DNA of 64,000 nt, taken from contig OZ024831.1 in NCBI GenBank assembly GCA_964016985.1, positions 81,384,263 to 81,448,262 on the forward strand. Reading direction: 5' to 3'. The DNA is from Anodontia alba. Taxonomy: Eukaryota; Mollusca; Bivalvia; Lucinida; Lucinidae. Under the pieces are notes generated by a model, which saw only the letters and a program-made list of their open reading frames with translations, was not told the origin of the DNA and ran no database searches. This document shows positions 45,972 to 58,658 of this stretch, piece after piece; the stretch's first letter is position 1; each line of letters begins with the position of its first letter. A program made the translations under genes and the position numbers.

Positions 45972-46229
45972 GGGCTGACGTCGCGGAAGAAACCTGTGTT
46001 AATCGGGACCTTTTTATAGTGGGCGACGTCCCAGCCACTATCTTATCTGAGTTTATATGTGCGACCATGCTAATAATACTAGGTTGACGGTGCCCTCGGG
46101 GACGGACGGACCGTCCACCAGCAGAGACACCAGCCCAGTGGTAAAAAGTAGTTGCGGTCACGGTACCAAAGCCGTAATCCAAACTCATAAATCCATAAAC
46201 GAATGACGAATCAGAATGTTCAGACCAAT

Positions 46230-46690
46230 AGACATGGACCCAGAACTAAGGGTGTAATCAGGCGTCCGCGGATAGTAAGCATGACTTGGTAAGCAAGCTT
46301 CGCCCACCATGCCCATAGGCCTGAATGAAGGAAATATCGGTAGAAGCGTATGTCCGGGATTTGGGAAGCCTACTTATGGCGCGTCACTGGCAAAAACATC
46401 AGAAACAATTCTGGAAACTGCCACATTGTAGGGATTGACTAGATCATGATGTCTCCCATAGAACTTCTTAAGTGTTGCTACCAGTTTGGTTTTTTGATAC
46501 CCCTGGCTCAACAGCTTTGTAGTGAGCACTTTCCCACGCTATGAAGTCCTGATAATTTGAACAGGTTCTGGCATAACGGATTAACTGTGAAACGTAAACG
46601 CCGTATGCTGGTGCAGAAGGGATATTACTGCTCAGGAATGGAAAGTTAACAATGGGAAAATTGAAGTCATCCCGTTTGTCGAAGAAGCAG
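46230..46690 (-). mobile_element. Naiad-B-type 3'-end fragment, tandem to Naiad-B
   Basis: On the minus strand encodes FDKRDDFNFPIVNFPFLSSN, APAYGVYVSQLIRYARTC and, after frameshifts, HHDLVNPYNVAVSRIVSDVF with a stop, then 3' UTR text shared with 23.9, 35.9 and 62.3 kb. It ends against the 5' leader of Naiad-B. Confidence 0.72.
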
Positions 46691-46759
46691 AATGTAACCT
46701 AATAGGAGAAATAGTAATTTTTAATCTGTTAGAGATACTCATATAGTTGTATAGGAAGT

Positions 46760-47141
46760 AATACCATACGATAAGTCACCATAAAATTCAGGTTCCGATG
46801 CAGAAGCGATTTAAGTCCAAAATTGAATTTTGAAAAAATAGCTGTATTTCCACTAACCCGACCGACCTAAAAACTAAAAAGGTAAAGCACCAACCTTTAA
46901 CAAAAATACCTGCATTTTTATAAAATTACAGGCCTGTATTGTTATGGAGAAAATATAGAAAAAAAAATGAAAACAAAGATTCTCCTACATACCGACCAAC
47001 TTTTTTGCAGCATGTTAGTGGAAACACAGCATTTTTTTTTTCCCCTAAATCGAAATGACGTCTATAAGATTTAGAAGTGGCTTTGCGAAGTTTATGGTAC
47101 CGATTACACTGATTTATTTCCTTTGGGATCATTGGGCCCAT
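46760..47141 (-). mobile_element. Naiad-A-type RT C-terminal fragment
   Basis: Encodes YHKLRKATSKSYRRHFDL and, 150 bp further, SEPEFYGDL, matching the C-terminal text of Naiad-A (KLRKSFSKFYRRHSAL; SEPEFYGDLVYRF). Broken by insertions and homopolymers. Confidence 0.6.
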
Positions 47142-47583
47142 TGTGGAATCTTTGAAAATGGAGTTCTGCTCATGTATACGCTAGAGTGCGTAAGCAGTGT
47201 TGCAAACTTCATTACTGCTTATGAAGAGTCTCAATAAAACCGAGATTCCCATTTTTTTTTTATCTGTGGTGCGTTCTTTGTTTCCAAAGGCAAACATTTT
47301 GACGTTTATTTTACTACACTGCAGCTGGTATTAGTGACGTATAAGCGATAGTACGTCTCCCCGTACTTTACCATAGTGCAGATTATATTTTATTTCCTTT
47401 GGGATCATTGGGCCCATTGTGGAATCTTTGGAAATGGAGTTCTGCTCATGTATACGCTAGAGGGCGTAAGCAGTGTTGCAAACTTCATTACTGCTTATGA
47501 AGTCCCAATAAAACCGAGATTCCCGTTTTCTTATCTGTAGTGCGTTCTTTGTTTCCAAAGGCAAACGTTTTGAAGTTTATTTG
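47113..47583. repeat. Direct repeat pair of about 195 bp
   Basis: TTATTTCCTTTGGGATCATT to CAAAGGCAAACNTTTTGA occurs at 47113-47309 and again at about 47390-47583, nearly identical, with about 80 bp between. A third partial copy is at 63186-63300, next to another Naiad fragment. Each has CAATAAAACCGAGATTCCC, so an LTR-like or tandem-repeat origin is possible. Class unresolved. Confidence 0.7.
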
Positions 47584-47589
47584 TGATAA

Positions 47590-48854
47590 ACACAGGTCTG
47601 CTTAGTACTAGAAGCTCTGCCACGGCGGCGCCAGACGGCCATCATTTTTCCGGCTCCGATGGGCGGTGCCGTGATTTCTGAATAGCCGATAACAAGCGTA
47701 TGTCAGTAGTATGTACCCGTAATGACAATACGCTACCGTTCGCCTTCCTGAAATGCATTTTACTCCTTCAGAAAATTTCTAGAGAACTTAAAACTTTGTC
47801 TTTCAATCTTAGTATTTTGCGAGCCTACACATTATGATGAAAAATACAGCCAAATCACTTCAAACAAATAAACCCGGAAACATTCAGCGATCGGTGTGTC
47901 GGTTTACGGTGAGTTATAAAAAGTATATTCGATTTGAAAATTTAGATACTATTGCAAGGCTATACTTGATTTTTCAAGACGATTTGCTGAACTGTAATTG
48001 AAAGAAAAGAAAGTAATACTGTTAGGTCCCTAAACCTGTTTTGCATTATGACAAAAGTTGCCTCCCGTAAATAGAACAAAATACAAATTCTCCTTGATAT
48101 AGTTAGTGAATTTCTTCAATCTTTTCAAGGGAGACAGCTTTTACAACTTCATGTATCCTTTCTGTCCACCAAAATGATAAATAAAGATGCACAGGAAATG
48201 CCATAAACAATAAGCACAACCAAGCCCTGTATGAAATAGGTACACTCTACAAGGAAAGCACCTGCTCATATTAGAACAGTCTTCAGAATGGAGGCAAAAC
48301 ATTCGACAGAGTGTCTTCCCTTAGGGACGTTTCAATAACCTATAAGCTTTTTTCCGGTAGCGAACCTCACAGAAATGTAAATTTTGCATAAGTATACGTC
48401 ACCAGGAAAGCAGTTAATGTGTCTTATGAATATATTGTGATCGTTTGCTGAATATTTTAGGAAGCTTCCCTTTGCACTCTCGTGTGTACTTTCATATTTA
48501 AAGAAATTATGTAATTTGTGTACCAGTAAAATACTTTTTTTACCCCATCGTTTACTATTGGCCGTTCTAAAGCGAATGGGTTTGTTTTTATTTGCTCTAT
48601 TTGTCTTTTTTTTTCTGTTGTTTTGGCTTCTTGCTTAGGGACATACACATATCGGAACAGGCTAAGAAACACGAAGGACCACAAAATAAAATCTATACTG
48701 ATGTACGCGGCGATGCTTTACGATAACCACCACACGCCACTGACATCAGCTGTAGCACACATAAATTGATAATAAATATGATAGTTTGATTAAACCAGCT
48801 GTATCACACATATATTGATATTAAATAGAATCACCCTTGGCAGCAATGAACCCA

Positions 48855-48891
<37 letters not shown>

Positions 48892-49208
48892 ACATGTTTG
48901 AATAGAGACGCGTTTACTGGTCCACACTAGCTAGTTTCGGCTAGAAATCCCTTTAACAGGAGCTAAAATTAACATTAACAGCTTCTTTTGATAACATACA
49001 TACATTTGGATTTCTGTCACAAACAGGTTATCGGGCATAGTCAGTTAATTGTTTTATGTGAGATTTAGTAAATTTTGACGATTTAAAGACCGTGTTTCTG
49101 AGAAACTCGGCTAGTGTATTTAGTAAACAGGCTGCAAACTAAACATACATCGGAACAGAACTAGGAGCTGCACAACAAACATTTAAGAGAGCAGTAGCAT
49201 AGCACTTA
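47590..49208. other. No recognisable gene; poly-A at 48856-48889
   Basis: Non-coding DNA with a 34-base A run. A stretch near 48550-48580 (GGCCGTTCTAAAGCG) faintly resembles the Naiad 3' UTR but is too short to call. Confidence 0.45.
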
Positions 49209-49293
49209 GGGAACCTCACCTAGAAATGATCATGACAAACATTCTGACCAAGATTCATGATGATTACCAAAAACACTAGGACAATATAGCATA
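49209..49293. repeat. Fragment of the TGACC-rich mollusc repeat
   Basis: CTAGAAATGATCATGACAAA and CATTCTGACCAAGATTCATG resemble the repeat at 55430-55690. It directly abuts the left end of the inverted-repeat element and probably represents its insertion target. Confidence 0.45.
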
Positions 49294-50149
49294 CAGTAGC
49301 GATTACGTTTTTCTTGTCCGTTTATGCGTTTGGGGTGCGTTTTAAAATCGTGGCATAACGTTTGCGTTTCGACAACGTTTCTAGCGTTTCATATCGTTTC
49401 GGCCAATCAAATTACAGAGCAAAGCGTTTCACTCAAACGCTTAATTTGCATATGCGAACTGAGGAGATACAAACGTTTTCTCGAAACGCTTTTCACCGTT
49501 TCGGCCAATCAGCTTGCCTTTTCGAAACGCTTTTTCCGTTTCGGCCAATCATTTGACCGTTTCGCACCGTTTGTATGTTAGACCAATCGAATCATAAATA
49601 CCTGTTGGACCGTATTAAACCGTGTTAATTTACAACTAAAGTACTCTGTATCTACGTATTAAAATTATATTTATTTTATTTTATTTTATTTTATTTATTT
49701 ATATTTTCTTTATAAAATATATTTTGGTATTTTCGAAAGAATTAACATGTTTAATTATTATACTTTGTGAAGCCTATTATTTTTACACTGCAATCATGAC
49801 AATCAACGTCTTTTGACAATTACATGTTTTAGCACATAGTACTCGGTATAAAATATTTAGCAGATGACATTTTGAAGTTTATATAATTTCCTGAAAATAG
49901 ATTTTGGCATTTCATACAAATTGCCTGCAAATGATTTGACAATATCAGAATGCCTTAACCAAGAAAATATTTATTTAATTTATTTATCTTACTTTTATAT
50001 TTTATTTTATTTTTATTTATTTGTTTTTTATTTTATTTTTATTTATAATAATTATTATTATTATTATTATTGCATAATTTTAGATGTATGTTAATGGCTA
50101 CGATTTGTCATTTAAATCGGCAGGCTTTTCTGACTTATTTTGTTTTTAA

Positions 50150-50290
50150 GGTGTGCGGTAAAAATGCCAGAGCTGAAAATGACATATGCAAAAATGTTAG
50201 AGGAAAAATGCAACAAATAAAAATGCCAGAGGCTACCTGGTAAAATGTGATAGGAAATAATCCCATAAGTAAGAATGCGAGAGATAAAAC
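50150..50290. repeat. Short AAAAATGCCAGA repeats
   Basis: AAAAATGCCAGAG-like units occur several times in 140 bp inside the inverted-repeat element. Imperfect and low copy. Confidence 0.4.
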
Positions 50291-50730
50291 TTATACAAGT
50301 TTAGTTCTTTATTTGACTTCCATGTAGCACAATTTGACAGCATCATGGGAAAAGGTGAAAAGATGCAACAAGAGTATATATGTCCAAATAGACTCCCCCA
50401 CACTCTATATTGGAAGAGTCTAATTCAATGTTAGGCATGTCAGGTTATGTGATTTAGATAATCCTAGCGAAAAATGACTGAACTGTGCAAACAATGGCTA
50501 CCCTGATCAAATGCCGCATTTTGCAGTGTCTGATCTGGATCTGCACTGTTTTCCAATAGCCTGTTTTGCGTCTCCAAATTAAAGTGAGTTAAACTGTTTT
50601 CACATCCAAAAAAAAAAAAATAATAATAATATCATCTGCTTATATCTAAACAAATCAGGTTAAATGTTAACCTTCACCACTCTGTTTATTCAGCAGACAA
50701 CAAAGTGATGACATTTTTTTCGTTTCTCCA

Positions 50731-50943
50731 GAAAACAGGATTTGACATTTCATGCCAGTTGTGTCTATTCAAGACAATTTGCATGAAATGTACAGAATAG
50801 TCAGTTGATGACATTTTGAAATATTTTTCTTATGTTATCCTGAAAACAGGTGTCGGCTTTTCATACATATTATCTCCACAGGACTTCACTTCCCCTGCAA
50901 ATTGTCTTCAGTGGAGATTTGCGTGAAATGTCAAACCTGTTTT
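50731..50943. repeat. Two hairpin repeats
   Basis: 50731-50792 and 50842-50943 each show GAAAACAGG..TTTCAT opposite ATGAAATGT../CCTGTTTT, the same palindromic family as 28134-28208. Confidence 0.6.
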
Positions 50944-53900
50944 ACGGGAGAAAATAAGAAAAGAGTTCATGAATTTGCCATCTGCTGAGTTAGCCCAGAG
51001 AGTGATAAAGGTTCAACTGGACAATGAATCGTTGACATAATCCATTCTGTTGGTGATATGTGTAGACCACGATCAGACTGCGCGGAAATGCCGGTTCACC
51101 TTGGTCTAAGCTGTTCTCAAATACCATAAGGTCGTTTCTTATTTCTATTCAAAGGGGCTAATATATATTCAACCAGTGCCGACCAAACCAGATCAGCTTG
51201 CGCAGCAGGATCAAGATGAAAGATTTTCTACACCAGTCTGAACTACGTCGAACCTGTGAATTGCCATTATTGTTTTGAGCAATATTTCTCCCCCCCCCCC
51301 TCACGTCCCTCCCCCTCACGCCCCCACCTTTTTTTAAAATGAAATGTACACTGTCGTTTAGACAAATGGTTCTGGAACAGATGATCTGCTTTACTGAAAT
51401 TTATTGTTAGAATTATGTGTCACCAATACTAATCCTTTCATTAGATCCTTATCCAGTGAAAACGTCCCTCTGAGCATAGGTGTTACTCGGATTAAAGTGA
51501 GTGGATCAGTCTAGTGCATAATGGTGTCCACTCAGTTCACTGATCAGGTCATTAGTATAAAATACTGTAATACATGAATCGCCCAGTATCCATCTAATAC
51601 ACAGACTGATCAGAATCGTAAAATATAAATAGGTCCATTTTTACTTGTTTGGGCCATTATTTTTCGAATACGATGCACTGTACACATCATGGCAATTATG
51701 TGGACAGTCGGCAAATATCTTGCTGGAGGGCTTTCATGAAAGTATATTCTCACTATGAAAACATTTTTGGCATGTATATGCAAAGCTGTTAACCTTAAGA
51801 ACGCTATATTTTAATATTAGAAGACGATGTGCTGGATAAACAGATCAAATGTATGGACGAGCAGCAATGACCCAGAGCAGAGTGCGCGGATGCACATTCT
51901 AATCTAGTATTTTGCATATTGCAACCTATACTTAAATATTAGAAGACGATGCACTGGAAAAACAGCAGATCCTTTCGAATAATAATGATAATAAAAATGT
52001 ACAGACGAACTGCAACGAATCAGATCAAAATGCACGGATGAACATACAAATCAATGTTGCATTTATAGCACATTGTAGTCTGGATACTCCTAAAAGGGTA
52101 ATTGGAAAACAGTGGAGACCCAGATCAGATGCCGCAGAACGTGACGTCTGATCAGGGTATCCATTATTTGCAAATAGTTCAACCATTTGTTTCTCTACAT
52201 AACATAGCCTGGCATACCTAAAATCGAAATTAGAATCTTCCAGTATATAGGGTGGGTGAGTTCATTCAGTAACAATAGGTTAAATATTAGAAGATAATGT
52301 GCAAGACTATTGGCAAATCGTATCGAATAAGACAATGTACAGATGAGCAGCAACGAAGCAAATCAGAGTGCGCGGATGCCCTATATTTATCACATATTTT
52401 CATGTATTCCTCTTTTTTAATATTGGTAAAATTACTTTGTATCTACATGTATTCGATAGTTTAAAATGAAAATGACTTTTTATCAAAGATGAATGGATGA
52501 AATTGAAATGTTTTTTTTTTTTTTTTTTTTTATTTGTTCAAAACTGACTTAGCAGTTTTTAAGTAAGTCTTCTTCGATATATATTTTTTACATTACGTCT
52601 GGTGTTGTCTTAATTTCAAATATACGAGCATTATATCCTTTTAAGGCATTACCTGCTTATGCATGCTGTTTCTTTTTTTTCTCATCCAAATAGATTTGGA
52701 AGTGCACCTGCATATCATAAAACTTCCAATAAACAATACATGGAATGAGTATATCCTATACCTCACCCTCCTTAAGAAATACACAGGCTAATATTATGTA
52801 ACATTTGAAAGATCAAAAAGGGGATAGTATAAATAAAAAAAAATATGTAAATAAATAAAAATTGGAAAATATCATGATATTATACGCATTAATTGCACAG
52901 TACTCCAGATTCATGTAGCATAGAGTATTTGATAATAATTGATGTGTGTCTTCATTTTTCCACTTAAATAATTTTGTTGTGTATATTTATTAGAATCACC
53001 TCACAGAGGTAATTTTAATGAGTACCAACCATATATTTTCTGGAGGAGAAACATGAAAATACAAGATATGATCATAATCATAAATCGATCATAAAGTTTC
53101 TCAAATGAATCTCATTTATTTATTTATTCATTTACTTATTCTTAAAGTAAATAAGAACACTTCAAAAACTGGATCCTAATTCTACTGATGGAGAACTGTA
53201 TAATAAGTCTGATAGGAAATTTAAAAAAAATAAAAAAATGATTGTATCCTAAAATGTGAATATTTACTTTCTGCAATTGCGCAAACTGAATTTTCTGAAA
53301 CACAGTTATTTCTACAAACTCTGTATGTTTAGTGAATATTCAGATCAGCCTGTACGTCTGCACAGTCTGATCAGTCTTCACCACACGCTCTAGAAGATCT
53401 ACTGCTTCTTCGTCCAGAAAACACAGACTGATAAGATTGCGGGATGTGCAGACTGATCCACATATTCACTGAAAGTACATTCTTTTTTGCAGGAATTAAA
53501 GTGATTCTGCCAAAAACTGTTAAAATTCCTTTTCCGTTGTATATTGCATTTTAAGACACAACGTGTTTTCCAGTACTTTCAAAAGTCAATAATCAATCAT
53601 TCTTAACTGGAAGTTGAAAGGCATTCCTATCATTATTCATTGCTAGGAATGAATGAAAAATAAAGATTTTGTTCTTATATTTCCCGTAAAATGGCATTTA
53701 ACATTTCAAATCCTATTTTTCAGAAAAAATAAAAACAAAATCTTATTAATTTCTTGTCTGCTGAAACTGCCCCATAGCATGGTAAATAATTCTTAAATGT
53801 CTTTGCGAAAAAAAGTGCTCCAAAATTATGCTTTTCCTGAACAATGGATTTATTTATTATACCCTTTTTAGTGATTATCTTTTAGTTTGACGAAGCTTTG

Positions 53901-54479
53901 AAATTGTGCTAATGGAAATTTATGCAGAAGAGGGAATTTGATGATAAACTAGCATATTAAGACATAAATGTTAATTTATCCATAATTTATCCATAAAATA
54001 TGTTGTGGGTATTCATTAGAACTGCCTTTGCGAGGCGATTTTATTAAAAACAACCAGCTATATTTTAATGAGTAAAAAGAAAAAAAAAATGCACACCAAC
54101 CTTTCGCCAAATTACCGACCTTATCTGTTTCTATGTTTTAATGATAAACTTTACTAATGTCAATAATTTCCCCTTATTAGGCCCCTACCTATAAGGTTGG
54201 CCAAAGTCACCAAGAAATTTTTATCTGCTTATGGCCATTAGCGTGTTATGTAATCTAAATTGTGTCTTTAATAGCTAATTGCCACCATCTAATATCCTAA
54301 ATCATCGCGGAAGGAAAATATAACGAAATACATGTATTTACTCTAGATTTTTTCCTACCGCTACTTAGCCGCAATCTTGGACAGGGAACTCCCGTATACG
54401 CTGATACAGTGAAATGTTAATCTGCAAAACCGTGACATAAAAATACATGTTTAGTAATCGTTATTATTATTATTATTAT

Positions 54480-54715
54480 TACTACAAATATTACATTCAT
54501 TGATGTGAGTCTAATCATTGCATTCAATATAATCAAGTGGCTTTAATACCACTTGATGTAATTTAAAATCGAAATATTTATGTACCCAGTGTTTGTCTCA
54601 GGTGAGAAAATAGTGTGCAACAAACAACTATTACCTGACTGCACCGGCAAGCATCGAACCCGCGACTCCTGATCACCAGTCAGAAGCGCATCCGACTGAG
54701 CTACAGAGTCCGGCC
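54480..54715 (-). mobile_element. tRNA-like SINE, minus strand
   Basis: On the minus strand TAGCTCAGTCGGATGCGC (A box) and GCGGGTTCGATGC (B box) stand 30-odd bases apart, with a 7-base anticodon-like loop between CTGA and TCAG. Acceptor and T stems do not pair, so it is a tRNA-derived repeat and not a working tRNA gene. The downstream body ends at a (TTA)n run near 54465. Confidence 0.55.
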
Positions 54716-55139
54716 ACTATCACTGTCCGTCAAAACACATTTCCTGTTTATTGCATCAGATACTGGTCTCCATAAAAATTATTTGACTATTATTTTTATT
54801 AATTTTATAACAATTATAATTAAGTGAAATTGGAAAAAAAAAAAAAAAAAAGATGTAAAATAAATTGAGTCCGCGGGATTTTGATTGGCTAACTCTGCAG
54901 ACGCTAAAACGTTTGAAACCAGACATGGTTTCCATGACAGCGTTTTCCGAACGCTAATGTGATTGGTTAATATTTGAAACGCTTGAAACGTTTCAGAAAC
55001 GATGATCTGATTGGCTAAAACTGTAAACGATCGTTTAAGCGTGGTCGAAACGCTGCGTTTCCAAACTGTTAAAAAGCGTTTTGCATGCGTTTCCGTGGAC
55101 ATGAAAAACGCTGTCACCACTGTACCTAATGGATCGTAT

Positions 55140-55695
55140 AATATAGGCCAAGGTTACAACTGGATAAATGCACTCGAGAAGACATGCTAGGCTGTATGCA
55201 TGTGCTGAGTATCACTAGCTGTAGGACCAACAGTTACTGAGAAACAGACCTTAAGACAGTCAGATTACCGTGAAATATAGGTTAAGATCAAATATGGATG
55301 GCTGTATTCAAAAGGTCAGACTATGAAGTATGCAAATGCCAAGTATCACTGCTATAGGCAAAATAGTTAGTGTGATACTGACCAAACCGGAAACGCTTGA
55401 CAAAGTCACTGGACCGTAAAATATAGGTCATAGGTCACCCAATTTCGAACCTGACTTTGAAATTAACTCAAAACATTGTGAGCAAAATTCAATATGATTA
55501 TTTCAAACGTGTGACCATTAGAGTATTAGTAAGGTTTTCCTTTGATTTGGCCTGGTGACCTTGGTTTTGACCCCAAGTGACCGAGTTTCGAACTTCATCT
55601 GGAAATCATCATGGCACACATTTTGAGCAAGGTTCGTGATGACTACTTCACAAATGTGACTAGAGTGTTAACAAGGTTTCCGTTTCATACTTTAA
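55140..55695. repeat. TGACCT/TGACCCC-rich mollusc interspersed repeat
   Basis: TGGCCTGGTGACCTTGG, TTTTGACCCCAAGTGACC, TTCGAACTTCATCTGGAAAT and TAGAGTGTTAACAAGGTTT are the recurring phrases of a repeat very common in bivalve genomes. No coding capacity. Confidence 0.6.
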
Positions 55696-56297
55696 GCACA
55701 CACAGAATGGTATGAATCTGTGCATATATCACATGTTCGAAGGCACTTTTTTCGGTTTACGCGGCCCAAAAGAACTAAATCGTCACTCTAACCTGGTTAA
55801 TTCTCCTTTATACTGCACAAAAATGATTTGGAAGGAGAGGGGAATGCGGTACCTGAATTCTGGATATTCTTGACAAATGAAGCAATTTGTTTTATGGGTG
55901 TGTTTAAAATGTCAAAAACAATCTATGTGAACGTTTTGTTTATTGACTTACCAACTAAAGGCAGTATGCCTAACTTAGCGCAAAAATATTAGATGGTGAT
56001 AGTTTGGTGTTTACGTCCCTTTTAACTTTATTTAAGTCAAATCGAGATGATGAAAGGAAAATAATGAGAAGCTCTATGCAATAAAGTGCCATACAGTCAT
56101 GAGATGAATTCCGCCTTCACCGGAATTCAAACTCAGGATCTTGTGATCACAAGTCGGGAGCGGTAACCACCACAAGCATATTAGAGTGGTTCCAAAATAA
56201 AATAAACATCGATCGGCTGACTATTTATAATTGCAAAGAAAAAAAAAAAAAACAAAAAAACTCTGTACTGTCATAATCAATAGTCGGATAAACTTAC

Positions 56298-56428
56298 GTA
56301 TTGAAGCATTCAAGGATGCATATGAGGCAGAGAATCCATCTTTTGCTACGCTACGGTCAGATAAAAACATGACCGTCATGAAGTTGTAGGTCGATGTCAC
56401 TACTGGTGGAAAAGTGCTACCACAGTAT
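56298..56428 (-). CDS. CUB-domain exon, C-terminal part (module a)
   Basis: A 131-bp exon, the same length as 25331-25461, between CTAATTACAG and GTAAGTTTAT. It reads YCGS and SDRSVAKDGFSASYASLNA. Its N-terminal partner is 60689-60914 across an intron of about 4.3 kb, and it would splice on to the 226-bp exon at 33802-34027 across about 22 kb holding the Naiad elements. Open and free of stops despite that setting. Confidence 0.82.
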
Positions 56429-56509
56429 CTGTAATTAGATTCAAGACATGTTTTGACCAAAGTTGCTTCCACACATCTTTGAATTGTTCACCTCGACCAG
56501 ACTAAACAA

Positions 56510-56510
<1 letters not shown>

Positions 56511-56549
<39 letters not shown>

Positions 56550-56574
56550 GTGTGTGGTGTGTGTGTGTGTGTGT
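56511..56574. repeat. (GT)n microsatellite
   Basis: About 64 bp of TG repeat with one C and one GG interruption. Only in this copy of the duplicated block. Confidence 0.95.
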
Positions 56575-57500
56575 TTCATTTTTTATTTGAGTTTTGAGTT
56601 TTACGCCACAGTCAACGCTGTTAAGTTCATGTCGAGCAAGTTAGTTAACCATCTCTGATTAGGGTCTACGCTGTTGTCTTTTTTGCACCAAGCTTGTGTG
56701 GAACAAATGCTTAAAAGCAAAATTTAGGCAAACTAAGCCAGGAAATAAAGTGTTTAAAGTTTACTTACATACATGTAATTTGAATTGGTATTTCTTGGAT
56801 CTTATAATTTATAAACGCCGAATGCATAGCTTGAAGCATGATGACAAATGTGGTTAAATATTTCAAGAAAAAAAACGCAAATTTCAAGAATTTATATTTA
56901 ACACAAATATATTCCCCACCTTTTAAAAAATTTTAAACATGACAACCAACAAGGTATCTACCATTTATACCATTTCATACTATTTTAGAGCATGACAATA
57001 TGGTGACAAAAGTAATCTGAAGTTTATGTCTAAATTATATGCAAATACTCGGACCATGTAGAAAATGTATGCTGTTTCAAAAAGATCGTTGAAAATCTGA
57101 AGGAGTTGTGCGCACAAAATAATGCCCAATCTTTATATACTATTTAGGCAAAATTTATTTAGTTTACACATATTACAGATAGAAAAAAAAAACTTAATCC
57201 AAGAATTTAATCTAAGAATTATATCTAAACCACATGCACATCTTCCAACTATGTAAAAAAACTGCAAAGTTTCAAAAAGTTCGGGTTAAAACCGGTAGGA
57301 AAAGTTACGCACATAAGACAACCACTCAATATACGCTATTTGGGAAAAACCGTGAGAAAATTAAACACTAAATGACAAAAAAACTTAATCTGAGACTTAT
57401 ATCCAAACCATATGCGCATGTTCCGACCAGGTAAAATGCATGAGAAGTTTTTAAAAAGATCGTTTATAACTTGTAGGCGGCGTTGCACACACAACACACC

Positions 57501-57612
<112 letters not shown>

Positions 57613-58103
57613 GAAAATTATGCACATGACCGAAGATGCCTGCAATCTTAAAAAGGATGTGGCGCATAGAATGCATGTACTATCAGAGGAGAACGGAATC
57701 ATGGAAGTGCAAATATCGTGTTCCCCACTTTTCGTCAGAAACTCGGGGGACAGTATACGTTATTTTTGTTTTATTTTGTGGGTACACACGTGAAGTTTCT
57801 CAGTGAGGATATTCCATGAAATTCCCACCAGATATGTTTTGGTGCATCACTAAATACAGATTATTACTACACCCTAGCACCAGAAAAGGCGTTCTTCTCA
57901 ATCGAAAAGTATTGATAGTTTTCTAATTTCTTGACGGTAAAACATATGTTGTGAGTACTCATTAGGAGTGCCTCGGCAAGGCGCTTCTAATGAGTAATCA
58001 CAAAATATGTTTTCGTCAATACAGCATAACAAAATATTATTTGGATAACCCATCTTATCTGTAGCAATGCTATAGAAATGCGTTCTGATGCATTGTATCA
58101 CAG

Positions 58104-58210
58104 AATCACACGAGATGATTGCAACGAGTATAAGCCAGAATCACACAAGATGCTTGCGCCGAGTGTGATCCGGGATCACACAAAATGCTTGCGCCGAGTG
58201 TCATCCAGAG
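58104..58210. repeat. Three 35-bp tandem units
   Basis: GAATCACACAAGATGCTTGC..GAGTGTGATCC-like units repeat three times with divergence. The homologous block near 27.75 kb has a single unit. Confidence 0.75.
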
Positions 58211-58583
58211 ATATAGTAACATCGATGTGATGCGATACATGGCCTCAGATCACGTTACTTTGGTAATAATTTTTCTATTGTCTACCTTGCAATTAACCCT
58301 TAAAGTGTCATTCTCTATAGCAGAAGACATTTTTTCTGAGGAAATAAGGCTCGACATTACGTGTGAATCAACTATACTGTGGACGACTCGTGTGAAATAA
58401 CAAGTCGTTTTTGTTTTTGTTTTTTTTTTCTTTGTCACAGACAAAACGTTTTCAGCTACAAATCTTAATGTTCCTTTAACCTTTACCATTCTCTTAGCTT
58501 AATTCAGCAGACCAAAAATTAATGATACTTTTTTTTTTTTTTTTTTTTTTTGTAAGAAAACAGGAGTTATCTTTTTTTTGTAA

Positions 58584-58658
58584 GAAAACAGGAGTTAACA
58601 TTTCATGTGAATTAGCTACTCTCGAGATAATGCGCATGAAATGTTAAATCCTGTTCTC
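58584..58658. repeat. Palindromic hairpin repeat
   Basis: GAAAACAGGAGTTAACATTT.. faces ..AATGTTAAATCCTGTTCTC. Homologous position to 28134-28208. The left arm is preceded by a 30-odd-base duplication (TTTTTTTGTAAGAAAACAGG). Confidence 0.7.

Larger units (their letters stand above)
43477..46200 (-). mobile_element. Naiad-B: second Penelope-like element, 3'-truncated
   Basis: 5' leader, GIY-YIG domain and RT in minus orientation. RT is cut just after the YIDDV catalytic motif (about 43477), where Naiad-A begins in the same orientation. A partial 3' end of the same type lies directly upstream (46230-46690). Head-to-tail partial copies are a known habit of Penelope-like elements. All Cys positions use Cys codons here. 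Confidence 0.8.
49294..55122. mobile_element. 5.8-kb terminal-inverted-repeat element, non-autonomous
   Basis: The left end CAGTAGCGATTACGTTTTTC (49294) matches the inverted right end CAGTGGTGACAGCGTTTTTC (55122), with 20 of 26 bases equal. TA lies outside both ends (49292-49293 and 55123-55124), fitting a TA target duplication. Subterminal zones of about 280 bp (49310-49590 and 54890-55110) are inverted relative to each other and filled with CGTTTCG and CCAATCA / TGATTGG motifs. The AT-rich interior shows no transposase, so superfamily is uncertain (a TA target would suit Tc1/mariner-like elements). Confidence 0.6.

Noticed and set aside
54640..54715. Functional tRNA gene
   Set aside because: A and B boxes are present, but acceptor and T stems do not pair; better read as a SINE head.
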